The notes under the pieces: generated by a model
What the model saw: the letters and a program-made list of their open reading frames with translations, nothing else
Told to the model about the DNA's origin: nothing
Database searches by the model: none
Assembly (NCBI RefSeq): GCF_020216525.1
Contig: NZ_JAIWOY010000001.1
Coordinates: 186,001 to 250,000, forward strand
Length of the DNA: 64,000 nt
Direction: 5' to 3'
Source: Nocardioides nematodiphilus
Lineage (GTDB): Bacteria; Actinomycetota; Actinomycetes; Propionibacteriales; Nocardioidaceae
Position numbers and translations under genes: made by a program
Shown: positions 19,059-28,227 of the stretch, one piece after another
How the letters are laid out: every line of letters starts with the position of its first letter
How positions within the stretch are numbered: position 1 is the first letter of the stretch

Positions 19059-19138
19059 TCGGGCCCCGCCCCGGTGTGATTTGCGCCCGCGGCCCGTCCA
19101 AGACCCTCCCTGGGGAGCACAGCAGGACCTTCGGCCGC

Positions 19139-19144
19139 TAACAT
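19139..19144 (+). promoter_or_regulatory. -10 element of the lipoprotein gene (leaderless)
   Basis: TAACAT followed by 7 nt and GTG at 19152. It supports the GTG rather than the ATG at 19143, which overlaps the hexamer. Confidence 0.45.
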
Positions 19145-19151
19145 GGCGGCC

Positions 19152-19799
19152 GTGACGACGCCTCTTCGACGCAAGCTCGCCCTCGCCGCCGGCCTGGTGA
19201 CCCTCGGCGCACCGGTGCTGAGCTCCTGCGGGTTCGACTACGCGACCGACCGACCGAACGTGATCGCCCACGGCGGCTTCCACGTCGATGGCGACGGCAT
19301 GCGCGTGCTCGCCACCCGCATCGTCGCGGCCGACAGCCACGCCGGCGTCTTCATCGCGACGATCGCGCTCAACCCGACCGCCAACGCCGCGACCGACGCC
19401 GCCAACGCGCCGACCCTCACCGGTCTGAGCGCGCGGGGCGACAGCGACTACGACGTCCAGGCCGGCGACTTCAAGCCGGTCGCCGTCGGTGACACCGGAG
19501 CGGTCAACCTCGCCGACCCGAGCATCGGCGGCATCCCGGTCACCGGCGACTTCAAGGCCGGCTCGTCCATCCCGCTTACGCTGACCTTCAGCGACGGCGA
19601 GAAGATCTCGATCCAGACCCCTGTCGTGACCCAGTGCCACGAGTTCGCCGACGTCGCGCCGCAGGCCGGCGGCAAGAAGGCCGGCGGCAAGGCGACCGCG
19701 TCCGCGTCCCCCAGCGCGGAGCCGGACAGCACCGCGTCCAGCGCCGCGAGCGCCCCGTACGACTGCTCCTTCCCCGACGCGACGACCGCGGCCGAGTGA
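19152..19799 (+). CDS. lipoprotein of unknown function, LpqE/DUF461-like
   Basis: A 215-residue exported lipoprotein: basic start ([14 protein letters not shown]), hydrophobic core and lipobox LSSC at the signal-peptidase II site. The body has [19 protein letters not shown] and a beta-sandwich-like middle reminiscent of LpqE/PCuAC-type domains; no copper-binding Met/His motif is obvious. The last 45 residues are Lys/Gly/Ala/Ser rich with a final Cys-containing stretch. Its stop overlaps the gpmA start by 1 nt, so the two may be cotranscribed although functionally unrelated. Confidence 0.6.
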   Translation: MTTPLRRKLALAAGLVTLGAPVLSSCGFDYATDRPNVIAHGGFHVDGDGMRVLATRIVAADSHAGVFIATIALNPTANAATDAANAPTLTGLSARGDSDYDVQAGDFKPVAVGDTGAVNLADPSIGGIPVTGDFKAGSSIPLTLTFSDGEKISIQTPVVTQCHEFADVAPQAGGKKAGGKATASASPSAEPDSTASSAASAPYDCSFPDATTAAE

Positions 19800-20554
19800 T
19801 GGCTGCGACCCTGATCCTGCTCCGCCACGGCGAGAGCGAGTGGAACGCGCTCAACCTCTCCACCGGCTGGGTCGACGTCCCGCTGAGCGACAAGGGCCGC
19901 GCGGAGGCCGTCAACGGCGGCACGCTGCTCGCCCAGGCCGCCGCCGACGGCAAGGTAGAGCTGCCCGACGTGGTCCACACCTCCCTGCTGCGCCGCGCGA
20001 TCAACACCGCCGCGCTCACCCTCGATGAGGCCGACCGCCACTGGATCCCGGTGAAGCGCGACTGGCGCCTCAACGAGCGCCACTACGGTGCACTGCAGGG
20101 CAAGAACAAGTCCGAGACGCTGCAGAAGTTCGGCGAGGAGCAGTTCAACCTCTGGCGCCGCTCGTACGACGTCCCGCCGCCGCCGATCGACCCCGACGAC
20201 GAGTTCTCCCAGGCCCATGACGTCCGCTACGCCGACATCGAGGTCCCCGCGACCGAGTGCCTCAAGGACGTCGTCGAGCGCCTGATCCCGTACTGGGAGC
20301 AGGAGATCGCCGCCGACCTCAAGGCCGGCAGGACGGTCCTCGTCACCGCCCACGGCAACAGCCTGCGCGCGTTGGTGAAGCACCTCGACGGCATGTCGGA
20401 CGAGGCCGTCGCCGGCCTCAACATCCCGACCGGCCAGCCCTTGGTCTACCGCCTCGACGACGACCTCAAGCCGACCGTCGCCGGCGGTGAGTACCTCGAC
20501 CCCGAGGCCGCCGAGGCCGCTGCTCTCGCCGTCGCGAACCAGGGCAAGGCGTAG
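19799..20554 (+). CDS. gpmA: 2,3-bisphosphoglycerate-dependent phosphoglycerate mutase
   Basis: Interconverts 3- and 2-phosphoglycerate in glycolysis and gluconeogenesis. The 251-residue protein begins with [12 protein letters not shown], the catalytic phospho-His motif. It contains [15 protein letters not shown] and, near residue 182, [10 protein letters not shown] with the second active-site His. Length and motifs match the dPGM family closely. The ATG at 19799 overlaps the preceding stop; a GTG codon at 19796 is an alternative. A strong terminator follows at 20581. Confidence 0.95.
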   Translation: MAATLILLRHGESEWNALNLSTGWVDVPLSDKGRAEAVNGGTLLAQAAADGKVELPDVVHTSLLRRAINTAALTLDEADRHWIPVKRDWRLNERHYGALQGKNKSETLQKFGEEQFNLWRRSYDVPPPPIDPDDEFSQAHDVRYADIEVPATECLKDVVERLIPYWEQEIAADLKAGRTVLVTAHGNSLRALVKHLDGMSDEAVAGLNIPTGQPLVYRLDDDLKPTVAGGEYLDPEAAEAAALAVANQGKA

Positions 20555-20580
20555 CGAGCGACACACAGAACAACCACGTC

Positions 20581-20610
20581 GAGCCCGCCGGAGAGATCTC
20601 CGGCGGGCTC
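20581..20610. terminator. terminator after gpmA
   Basis: A perfect 14-bp stem (GAGCCCGCCGGAGA and its complement, 2 central nt) begins 26 nt after the gpmA stop and is followed by GGCTGCTTCT. It also lies in the path of phoU transcription from the other strand, so it may act in both directions. Confidence 0.8.
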
Positions 20611-20734
20611 GGCTGCTTCTGGCTCAGGCGAACGCCTGAGATGACGCGCGCGGCGCCAAGGCGGAGGAGCGAAGGCGGTCTTGGGAGCGGAGCGACCGCC
20701 GAGCGACGACAACGCCGGCGACGCGCCGTCAGGC
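20611..20734. other. non-coding spacer between convergent gpmA and phoU
   Basis: After the terminator there is a second perfect hairpin, CTCAGGCG-AA-CGCCTGAG (20623-20640), and an interrupted GGCGGTC/GACCGCC pair (about 20674-20700). No ORF with a protein-like composition is seen. It may be a second terminator for phoU or a folded RNA. Confidence 0.4.
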
Positions 20735-21385
20735 TCAGGCGTTGATGCGGGACTGGCCGGTGACGACGAATACGACCCGTCCCGCGACCGCGACCGCGTG
20801 ATCCGCGATCCGCTCGTAGTAGCGCCCCAGCAACGCGAGATCGACCGCCGCCTCCACCCCACCGGTCCACTCATCACTGAGCAGCTGGGTGAAGCTGGAG
20901 CGGCGCAGCTGATCCATCTCCGCGTCGTCGCGACGGACCTCCTCGGCCTGGTCGACGTCGCGCTCGTCGATGATGACGGCGACGCGGGCGACCATGTCCT
21001 CGGCGACCTCCGCCATCCGCTCGACCGTGCCGCGGGCCTCGTCCGGGACAGCGCAGTGCGGCATCCGGAGGCGGGCGATCTTCGCGACGTGGACGGCGAG
21101 GTCGCCCATCCGCTCGAGCTCGCTGACCATCCGCAGGGCGGCCACGACCGTACGCAGGTCGCCGGCGACAGGGGCCTGGAGCGAGAGCAGCTGGAGGGCG
21201 GTCTCCTCGACGCGCTCGCGGGCGGCGTCGATCTCGGCATCACCGCTGATGACCTGCTCGGCGAGCTCGACGCGCCCGTTCAGCAGCGCCTCGGTGGCGA
21301 GTCGGACGGCAGTCTCGACCTGGCGGCAGATCTCGGCAAGGTCACTGAAGACGCCGTCGAGCTGGTCATGGAACGCGTAACGCAT
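20735..21385 (-). CDS. phoU: phosphate signalling protein PhoU
   Basis: Negative modulator linking the Pst phosphate transporter to the phosphate two-component system. The 216-residue all-helical protein has the two tandem PhoU repeats: metal-binding-type ELERMGDLAVHVAKIA in the first, and YYERIADHAVAVAGR in the second. The ATG at 21385 is used because homology begins there (MRYAFHDQLDG) and TAGGCT lies 7 nt upstream; the open frame reaching 21517 is spurious. It diverges from senX3, with a PHO-box-like repeat in between. Confidence 0.93.
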   Translation of the reverse strand: MRYAFHDQLDGVFSDLAEICRQVETAVRLATEALLNGRVELAEQVISGDAEIDAARERVEETALQLLSLQAPVAGDLRTVVAALRMVSELERMGDLAVHVAKIARLRMPHCAVPDEARGTVERMAEVAEDMVARVAVIIDERDVDQAEEVRRDDAEMDQLRRSSFTQLLSDEWTGGVEAAVDLALLGRYYERIADHAVAVAGRVVFVVTGQSRINA

Positions 21386-21392
21386 GCCTTCG

Positions 21393-21398
21393 AGCCTA
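21393..21398 (-). promoter_or_regulatory. -10 element of phoU (leaderless)
   Basis: TAGGCT on the minus strand, 7 nt before the phoU ATG. The PHO-box-like direct repeat begins 26 nt upstream of it, where an activator would contact polymerase. Confidence 0.5.
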
Positions 21399-21424
21399 CG
21401 CAGGGTAGATGACAGGGCGGGGCG

Positions 21425-21446
21425 ATCGGGTGAACCGTGCGTGAAC
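21425..21446 (-). promoter_or_regulatory. PHO-box-like direct repeat (RegX3/PhoP type) upstream of phoU
   Basis: On the minus strand two adjacent 11-nt units read GTTCACGCACG and GTTCACCCGAT. Both begin with GTTCAC, the core of the direct-repeat unit bound by PhoP in Streptomyces and related to RegX3 sites. The location between phoU and senX3-regX3 makes autoregulation by RegX3 likely. Confidence 0.6.
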
Positions 21447-21495
21447 GTTCCCTCTCGGAGCGTCCAGATCGCGAAACCTAGGTGAAGTCGAGCCT

Positions 21496-21501
21496 TACGC
21501 T
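21496..21501 (+). promoter_or_regulatory. -10 element of senX3 (leaderless)
   Basis: TACGCT, then 6 nt, then GTG at 21508. It favours that GTG over the one at 21502. Confidence 0.4.
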
Positions 21502-21507
21502 GTGCGG

Positions 21508-22682
<1,175 letters not shown>

Positions 22683-22686
<4 letters not shown>

Positions 22687-23360
22687 CCCGGGTACTCGTC
22701 GTCGAGGACGAGGAGAGCTACAGCGAAGCGCTCTCCTACATGCTGCGCAAGGAGGGCTTCGAGGTCGCGATCGCGGCTGACGGCGACACCGCGCTGAAGG
22801 AGTTCGACCGCAACGGCGCCGACATCGTGCTGCTCGACCTGATGCTTCCGGGCATCTCGGGCACCGAGGTCTGCCGCCAGATCCGGACCACGTCCGCGGT
22901 CCCGGTCATCATGGTCAGCGCGAAGGACGACGAGGTCGACAAGGTGGTCGGCCTCGAGCTGGGCGCCGACGACTACGTCACCAAGCCGTACTCGCCGCGC
23001 GAGCTCGTCGCCCGCATCCGCGCCGTGCTGCGCCGCGGGACCGAGCCGGACCTGGCGCCGGCGACGCTCGAGGCCGGCCCCGTTCGGATGGACGTGGAGC
23101 GCCATGTCGTGACCGTCGGCGGCAGCGAGCAGCGTCTCCCGCTCAAGGAGTTCGAGCTCCTCGAGATGTTCCTGCGCAACCCGGGCCGGGTGCTGACCCG
23201 CGGCCAGCTCATCGACCGGGTCTGGGGCTCCGACTACGTCGGCGACACCAAGACCCTGGACGTGCACGTGAAGCGACTGCGCGCCAAGCTCGAGCCGGAC
23301 CCGAGCGAGCCGAAGTTCCTCGTCACCGTGCGCGGGCTGGGCTACAAGCTCGATCTCTGA
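22683..23360 (+). CDS. regX3: phosphate response regulator, OmpR family
   Basis: DNA-binding partner of SenX3. The 225-residue protein has a receiver domain (VEDEES acidic pair, phospho-acceptor Asp in LLDLMLPG, Lys in YVTKPYSP) and a C-terminal winged helix with the recognition region TKTLDVHVKRLRAKL. The GTG start at 22683 overlaps senX3. The gene ends just before an inverted repeat pair (23365-23438) that may serve as a terminator. Confidence 0.94.
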
Positions 23361-23364
23361 GGCC

Positions 23365-23438
23365 GTTGAGAGGTCACTTATTGCGGGTCGAGTGGCCAGG
23401 TCGCTGGACACTCGATGCGCAGGAAGTGACCTCTCGAC
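23365..23438. repeat. inverted pair of the 22-bp intergenic repeat
   Basis: GTTGAGAGGTCACTT (23365-23379) and AAGTGACCTCTCGAC (23424-23438) are reverse complements with one mismatch, separated by 44 nt. The core GAGAGGTCACTT is shared with the arrays at 59192 and 59831. It lies between convergent regX3 and fgd, so it could act as a bidirectional terminator. Confidence 0.7.
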
Positions 23439-23444
23439 CTCGTT

Positions 23445-24452
23445 TCAGAGCGCGCGGATCGCCGGCACGACCTCGTCGGCGAAGCTGCGCAGGAAGCCGG
23501 CCTGGTCGTCGCCCGGCGGGTGGAAGACCAGGTGGTTGAAGCCCTGCTCGACGTACGGCTTCAGCCCCTCGAGGACCTCCTCGACCGAGGTGGCGACGAT
23601 CCAGCGCTTCGCGACCTGCTCGATCGGCAGCTCGTCGGCGAGACGCTGCATCTCCGAGGGGTCGTGCACCGAGTGCTTCTGCTCCGGCGTCAGCGCGAGC
23701 GCACCCCAGAACCGGGTGTTCTCCAGCGCCTCCTCGCGGGTGTGGGCGTAGGACAGCTTGATCTCGATCATCTTGTCGATCCCGGCGACGTCCTTGCCGG
23801 CCGCCTCCGCGCCCTCGCCGAGCGCGCTCAGCAGCGACTCGTACAGGTCCGGGCCCTTGCCCGAGGTGCAGATGAAGCCGTCGGCATGGCGCCCGACCGT
23901 CTTGGCCATCTGCGGGCCGCCGGCAGCCATGTAGACCGCGATCGGCTCGCCGGGCTTGTCGTAGATGGTGGCGTCCTTGGTCCGGTAGTACTCGCCCTCG
24001 AACGTGACCCGGTCCTCGGTCCACAGCCGGCGCATCAGCGCGATCGACTCGCGCAACCGCCCCGAGCGCTCCTTGAAGTCGGGCCACTCCCCCTCGTTGG
24101 GGACCGAGCCGACAGCGATCTCGTTGAGCGCCTCACCCGAACCCACACCGAGTGCGATCCGGCCCGGGTAGAGCGAGCCCAGCGTCGCGAAGACCTGCGC
24201 CAGCACCGCGGGGTTGTAGCGGAACGTCGGGGTCAGCACGGAGGTGCCCAGCAGGACCCGGGACGTACGCTCGCCCACCGCGGCCAGCCACGGCAGAGCC
24301 TGCGGGGCGTGGCCGCCCTCGTGGCGCCAGGGCTGGAAGTGGTCACTGATCCAGACGCTGTCCAGACCCACCTCCTCAGCGAGGACGGCGTACTCCACCA
24401 GGTCGCGGGGGCCGAACTGCTCGGCCGAGGCCTTGTATCCGATCTTCAGCAC
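23445..24452 (-). CDS. fgd: F420-dependent glucose-6-phosphate dehydrogenase
   Basis: Oxidises glucose 6-phosphate to 6-phosphogluconolactone while reducing coenzyme F420, supplying F420H2 to the many F420 enzymes of actinobacteria. The 335-residue protein follows mycobacterial FGD1 nearly end to end: [23 protein letters not shown] (active-site Asp, His, Trp), [20 protein letters not shown] with the catalytic Glu, and the phosphate-binding residues in CTSGKG, TPEQKHS and AKRWIV. GTG start at 24452, with TAGCGT 7 nt upstream. It diverges from the racemase gene across 47 nt that contain a perfect inverted repeat. Confidence 0.93.
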   Translation of the reverse strand: MLKIGYKASAEQFGPRDLVEYAVLAEEVGLDSVWISDHFQPWRHEGGHAPQALPWLAAVGERTSRVLLGTSVLTPTFRYNPAVLAQVFATLGSLYPGRIALGVGSGEALNEIAVGSVPNEGEWPDFKERSGRLRESIALMRRLWTEDRVTFEGEYYRTKDATIYDKPGEPIAVYMAAGGPQMAKTVGRHADGFICTSGKGPDLYESLLSALGEGAEAAGKDVAGIDKMIEIKLSYAHTREEALENTRFWGALALTPEQKHSVHDPSEMQRLADELPIEQVAKRWIVATSVEEVLEGLKPYVEQGFNHLVFHPPGDDQAGFLRSFADEVVPAIRAL

Positions 24453-24459
24453 GTGGACG

Positions 24460-24465
24460 ACGCTA
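24460..24465 (-). promoter_or_regulatory. -10 element of fgd (leaderless)
   Basis: TAGCGT on the minus strand followed by 7 nt and the fgd GTG. The inverted repeat 24471-24484 begins 5 nt upstream, so a bound repressor would cover this promoter. Confidence 0.5.
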
Positions 24466-24470
24466 CCGGT

Positions 24471-24484
24471 GAGAACAAGTTCTC
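24471..24484. promoter_or_regulatory. perfect inverted repeat in the fgd/mcr divergent promoter
   Basis: GAGAAC-AA-GTTCTC. The core AGAACnnGTTCT matches the inner part of the published KstR operator (TnnAACnnGTTnnA), a TetR-type repressor of sterol catabolism, although the outer T/A are G/C here. The downstream racemase belongs to branched acyl-CoA/sterol side-chain metabolism, which fits. Another TetR protein may be responsible. Confidence 0.5.
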
Positions 24485-24486
24485 GG

Positions 24487-24492
24487 CATGAT
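24487..24492 (+). promoter_or_regulatory. -10 element of mcr (leaderless)
   Basis: CATGAT followed by 7 nt and ATG at 24500. This start gives [10 protein letters not shown], which lines up with mycobacterial Mcr (MAGPLSGLRV). Confidence 0.45.
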
Positions 24493-24499
24493 GCCCTCC

Positions 24500-25618
24500 A
24501 TGACTGGACCCCTTGCTGGCCTGCGCGTCATCGAGTTCGCAGGCATCGGACCCGGCCCGTACGCGTGTCTCCTGCTCGCCGAGCTCGGGGCGGAGGTGAT
24601 CCGGATCGACCGGCCTACCTCCGGCGGCCTCGACACCGCCGTGCTGCGCCGTAGCCGCCCCAGCATCGCGGTGGACCTGAAGAACCCCGATGGCATCGAG
24701 GCCGTGCTCAAGCTCGTCGAGACGGCCGACGTCGTCGTGGAGGGCCTGCGCCCCGGCGTGATGGAGCGGCTCGGCCTGGGGCCCGACGAGTGCCTCGCGC
24801 GCAATCCGAGGATCGTGTACGGCCGGATGACCGGCTGGGGCCAGGACGGCCCGATGGCCGAGCGGGCCGGCCACGACATCACGTACGCCGCTCTGACGGG
24901 CGCGCTGCACGCCACCGGCTCGGCCGACAAGCCGCGCAACGCCATCAACCTGGTCGCCGACTTCGGCGGCGGCACGCTCTTCCTGGTGATGGGCATCCTG
25001 GCGGCGCTGCACGAGCGCACGGTGTCGGGGCAGGGCCAGGTCGTCGACGCCGCGATGGTCGACGGCGCCGCCTCGCTGATGACGATGGTCTACGGCATGA
25101 AGGCCGAGGGCTTCTGGCACGACAAGCGCGAGGCCAACCTCCTCGACGGGGGCACTCCGTTCTACGACACGTACGAGTGCGCCGACGGCAAGCACGTCGC
25201 GGTCGGGGCGCTGGAGGGCCAGTTCTACGCCGAGCTGATGGCCGGCACCGGGCTCTCGTTCGAGCAGTACGACTTCGCGAGGTGGCCCGAGATGCGCGCC
25301 GCGCTGACCGAGACGTTCAAGTCGAAGACCCGCGACGAGTGGGCCGCCATCTTCGACCCGACCGATGCCTGCGTCGCCCCGGTGCTCTCCCTGGAGGAGG
25401 CCCCGCAGCACCCGCACAACGTCGCGCGCGGCATCTTCGCGCCGTACAAGGACGGCGTCGCGCCCCGCGTCGCACCGGTCTTCTCCCGCACCCCGGCGCT
25501 GCCGCCGGGCGACATCCACGACGCCGGGCAGGACACCACCCAGGTCCTCGAGCGGGCCGGCTTCCCCGCCGACGAGATCACCACCCTGCTCGACAGCGGC
25601 GCGGTCGTCCAGCGGTAG
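24500..25618 (+). CDS. mcr: alpha-methylacyl-CoA racemase (CaiB/BaiF CoA-transferase family)
   Basis: Epimerises the alpha-methyl centre of branched acyl-CoAs so that beta-oxidation can proceed, for example in sterol side-chain or phytanic acid breakdown. The 372-residue protein matches M. tuberculosis Mcr over its length: [24 protein letters not shown] with the catalytic His, NLVADFGGG with the catalytic Asp, and DTYECADGK with the catalytic Glu. The ATG at 24500 is preferred to 24488 and 24491 on homology and on CATGAT at 7 nt. A strong terminator lies at 25636. Confidence 0.88.
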   Translation: MTGPLAGLRVIEFAGIGPGPYACLLLAELGAEVIRIDRPTSGGLDTAVLRRSRPSIAVDLKNPDGIEAVLKLVETADVVVEGLRPGVMERLGLGPDECLARNPRIVYGRMTGWGQDGPMAERAGHDITYAALTGALHATGSADKPRNAINLVADFGGGTLFLVMGILAALHERTVSGQGQVVDAAMVDGAASLMTMVYGMKAEGFWHDKREANLLDGGTPFYDTYECADGKHVAVGALEGQFYAELMAGTGLSFEQYDFARWPEMRAALTETFKSKTRDEWAAIFDPTDACVAPVLSLEEAPQHPHNVARGIFAPYKDGVAPRVAPVFSRTPALPPGDIHDAGQDTTQVLERAGFPADEITTLLDSGAVVQR

Positions 25619-25635
25619 CCACCGGCGCAGACGCC

Positions 25636-25670
25636 GAACGCCGGCCCCGTCGTCGACGGGGCCGGCGTTC
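25636..25670. terminator. bidirectional terminator between mcr and typA
   Basis: A perfect 16-bp stem (GAACGCCGGCCCCGTC and its complement) with a GTC loop sits between the convergent mcr and typA genes. Confidence 0.85.
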
Positions 25671-25722
25671 GTGCGTGCGGACCTGGATCAGCCCTGACGG
25701 GCCGGCCGACCTGCGGTCAGCG

Positions 25723-27615
25723 TCACTTGTTCGCCTTGCGCAGACGCGAAGCGGTCTTCGCGCGCTCGTTGGCGTCCAGGACGACCTTGCGGATGCGGAC
25801 CATCTCGGGGGTGACCTCGACGCACTCGTCGTCGCGGCAGAACTCCAGGCACTGCTCGAGCGAGAGCTCGCGCGGCGGGGTGAGCTTCTCGAAGTTGTCC
25901 GACGTGGCCGAGCGGATGTTGGTCTGCTGCTTCTCGCGGGTGATGTTGACGTCCATGTCGTCCTGGCGGGAGTTCTCGCCGACGATCATGCCCTCGTACA
26001 CCTCGGTGCCGGGCTTCACGAACAGGACGCCGCGCTCCTGCAGCGAGGTCATCGCGTGCGCGGTGACGGCACCGGAGCGGTCGGCGACCAGCGAGCCGTT
26101 GTTGCGGGCGCGGATCTCGCCGGCCCACGGGATGAAGCCGTCCGAGATCGACGACGACATGCCGGTGCCGCGGGTCTCGGTGAGGAAGTCCGTACGGAAG
26201 CCGATCAGGCCGCGGGCCGGGACGGTGAACTCCATCCGGATCCAGCCGGTGCCGTGGTTGGTCATGTTCTCCATGCGACCCTTGCGGTTCGCGAGGAGCT
26301 CGGTGATCGCACCGAGGAACTCCTCCGGCGCGTCGACCGTGAGGCGCTCGAGCGGCTCGTGGACCTTGCCGTCGATCTCCTTGGTGACGACCTGCGGCTT
26401 GCCGACGGTCATCTCGTAGCCCTCGCGGCGCATCTGCTCGACCAGGATGGCGAGCGCGAGCTCGCCACGGCCCTGGACCTCGAAGGCGTCCGGACGCTCG
26501 GTCGGCAGGACGCGCAGCGACACGTTGCCGATGAGCTCCTGGTCGAGGCGGTCCTTGACCATGCGCGCGGTGACCTTGGAGCCCTTGACCTTGCCGACGA
26601 GCGGCGAGGTGTTCGTACCGATGGTCATGGAGATGGCCGGCTCGTCGACCGTGATGAGCGGCAGCGCGACCGGGTTCTCGGCATCGGCGATCGTCTCGCC
26701 GATCATGATGTCCGGGATGCCGGCGATGGCGACGATGTCGCCCGGGCCGGCGTACTCGCCGGGCTCGCGGTTGAGGCCCTTGGTGACCAGGAGCTCGGTG
26801 ATCTTGACGTTCTTGATCGTGCCGTCGGCCTTCATCCACGCGACCTGCTGGCCCTTGCGGAGCTCGCCCTCGTGGATGCGGAGCAGCGCGAGACGACCGA
26901 GGAACGGCGAGGCGTCGAGGTTGGTGACGTGGGCCTGCAGCGGCGCGCCCTCGGTGTACGAGGGGGCCGGGATGGTGTCCAGGATGGTCTTGAACAGCGG
27001 CTCGAGGTTCTCGCCCTCGGGCAGCGTCGCGTTCTCCGGCTTCACCGTCGAGGCGATGCCGGCCTTGCCGGAGGCGTAGACGATCGGGAAGTTGATCGCG
27101 TCGGGGCTGTGCGAGTCGTCGAGGAGGTCCATGAAGAGCTCGTAGACCTCGTCGGTGACCTCGTCGATGCGGGCGTCGCCGCGGTCGACCTTGTTGATCA
27201 CCAGGACGACCGGCATGTCGGCGTTGAGCGCCTTGCGCAGCACGAAGCGGGTCTGCGGGAGCGGGCCCTCGGAGGCGTCGACGAGCAGCACGATGCCGTC
27301 GACCATCGACAGGCCGCGCTCGACCTCGCCACCGAAGTCGGCGTGGCCCGGGGTGTCGATGATGTTGATGGTCATGCCACCGGCGGGCGCGTGCTCACCG
27401 TTGTAGTAGATCGCGGTGTTCTTCGCGAGGATGGTGATGCCCTTCTCGCGCTCGAGGTCACCGGAGTCCATGACGCGGTCTTCGGCGGACTCCAGGTCGT
27501 GGGCGCTGAAGGCGCCGCCCTGCCGGAGCATGGCGTCGACGAGGGTGGTCTTGCCGTGGTCGACGTGCGCCACGATGGCGACGTTGCGCAGGTTGGCAAA
27601 CTTGCTTTCAGACAT
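25723..27615 (-). CDS. typA: ribosome-associated translational GTPase TypA/BipA
   Basis: An EF-G-like GTPase that binds the 70S ribosome and supports 50S assembly and stress or low-temperature growth. The 630-residue protein has the G motifs HVDHGKTTL (G1), GITI (G2), DTPGHADFGG (G3) and NKVD (G4), followed by domains equivalent to EF-G II, III and V and the family-specific C-terminal domain (EFTVPARGLIGFRTDFLT). The ATG at 27615 starts MSESKFANLRN; an open frame extends to 27687 without homology. It ends in a Lys-rich tail. Confidence 0.95.
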   Translation of the reverse strand: MSESKFANLRNVAIVAHVDHGKTTLVDAMLRQGGAFSAHDLESAEDRVMDSGDLEREKGITILAKNTAIYYNGEHAPAGGMTINIIDTPGHADFGGEVERGLSMVDGIVLLVDASEGPLPQTRFVLRKALNADMPVVLVINKVDRGDARIDEVTDEVYELFMDLLDDSHSPDAINFPIVYASGKAGIASTVKPENATLPEGENLEPLFKTILDTIPAPSYTEGAPLQAHVTNLDASPFLGRLALLRIHEGELRKGQQVAWMKADGTIKNVKITELLVTKGLNREPGEYAGPGDIVAIAGIPDIMIGETIADAENPVALPLITVDEPAISMTIGTNTSPLVGKVKGSKVTARMVKDRLDQELIGNVSLRVLPTERPDAFEVQGRGELALAILVEQMRREGYEMTVGKPQVVTKEIDGKVHEPLERLTVDAPEEFLGAITELLANRKGRMENMTNHGTGWIRMEFTVPARGLIGFRTDFLTETRGTGMSSSISDGFIPWAGEIRARNNGSLVADRSGAVTAHAMTSLQERGVLFVKPGTEVYEGMIVGENSRQDDMDVNITREKQQTNIRSATSDNFEKLTPPRELSLEQCLEFCRDDECVEVTPEMVRIRKVVLDANERAKTASRLRKANK

Positions 27616-27715
27616 GCGTGAGCACTCGACTTTCGCGATTTTGGGATTCCCTCTCAGGGTATCGGCGCGAAGCCCTTGACCACGCATCGTGAGCGTGCCT
27701 GTGACGCCCGTCTAC

Positions 27716-27721
27716 TAACGT
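27716..27721 (+). promoter_or_regulatory. -10 element of the PPOX-type gene (leaderless)
   Basis: TAACGT, then 7 nt, then the GTG at 27729; identical hexamer and spacing to ung. Confidence 0.5.
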
Positions 27722-27728
27722 CGGCCAC

Positions 27729-28187
27729 GTGCCCAAGATCGCCACGAATACCCGTGTCAGCCGTGAAGAGCTCCTCGACTTCATCCGCCCGCGCCACCGG
27801 ATGATCCTGGTGACCACCCGCTCGGACGGGCGCCCGCAGCTGTCGCCGGTCTCCGGCGGCGTCGACGAGCAGGGCCGGATCGTCATCTCCACGTACCCCG
27901 ACCGGGCGAAGGCCGTCAACGCCCGTCGTACGCCGCACGCCTCGGTGCTGGTCCTCTCCGACGAGTGGGACGACGCGTGGGTGCAGGTCGACGGCGGGGC
28001 CGAGGTGCTCGACCTGCCGGACTCGGTCGAGCCGCTGGTCGACTACTACCGCTGCATCGCGGGCGAGCACCCCGACTGGGACGAGTACCGCGAGGCGATG
28101 GTGCGCCAGGGCAAGTCGCTGATCCGCATCACGCCGGCCTCGTGGGGCCCGATCGCGACCGGAGGGTTCCCCGCTCGGCTGGCGTGA
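27729..28187 (+). CDS. PPOX class F420-dependent flavin/deazaflavin reductase
   Basis: A 152-residue split-barrel protein of the pyridoxamine-oxidase-like class that uses F420 (the group modelled on Rv1155-type proteins). Typical elements are HRMILVTTRSDGRPQLSPVSG, GRIVISTYPDRAKAVNARR with the cofactor-phosphate-binding Arg residues, and a conserved YYRCIAGEHPDWDEYREAM helix. Substrate unknown. It probably functions as a dimer. It diverges from typA and precedes an M4 protease gene. Confidence 0.85.
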   Translation: MPKIATNTRVSREELLDFIRPRHRMILVTTRSDGRPQLSPVSGGVDEQGRIVISTYPDRAKAVNARRTPHASVLVLSDEWDDAWVQVDGGAEVLDLPDSVEPLVDYYRCIAGEHPDWDEYREAMVRQGKSLIRITPASWGPIATGGFPARLA

Positions 28188-28227
28188 GCCCCGTGAAATC
28201 GTCGGTGGTGAGGTGTTTGCTGGTGCC

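Noticed and set aside
20666..20680. A 15-mer GGAGCGAAGGCGGTC repeated at 62161-62175.
   Set aside because: One or more chance matches of this length are expected in 64 kb of GC-rich DNA, and the surrounding sequences do not agree.
24790..27621. A 943-codon plus-strand open frame across mcr and typA.
   Set aside because: It crosses a terminator and two convergent genes with strong homology; the sequence shows no motif.
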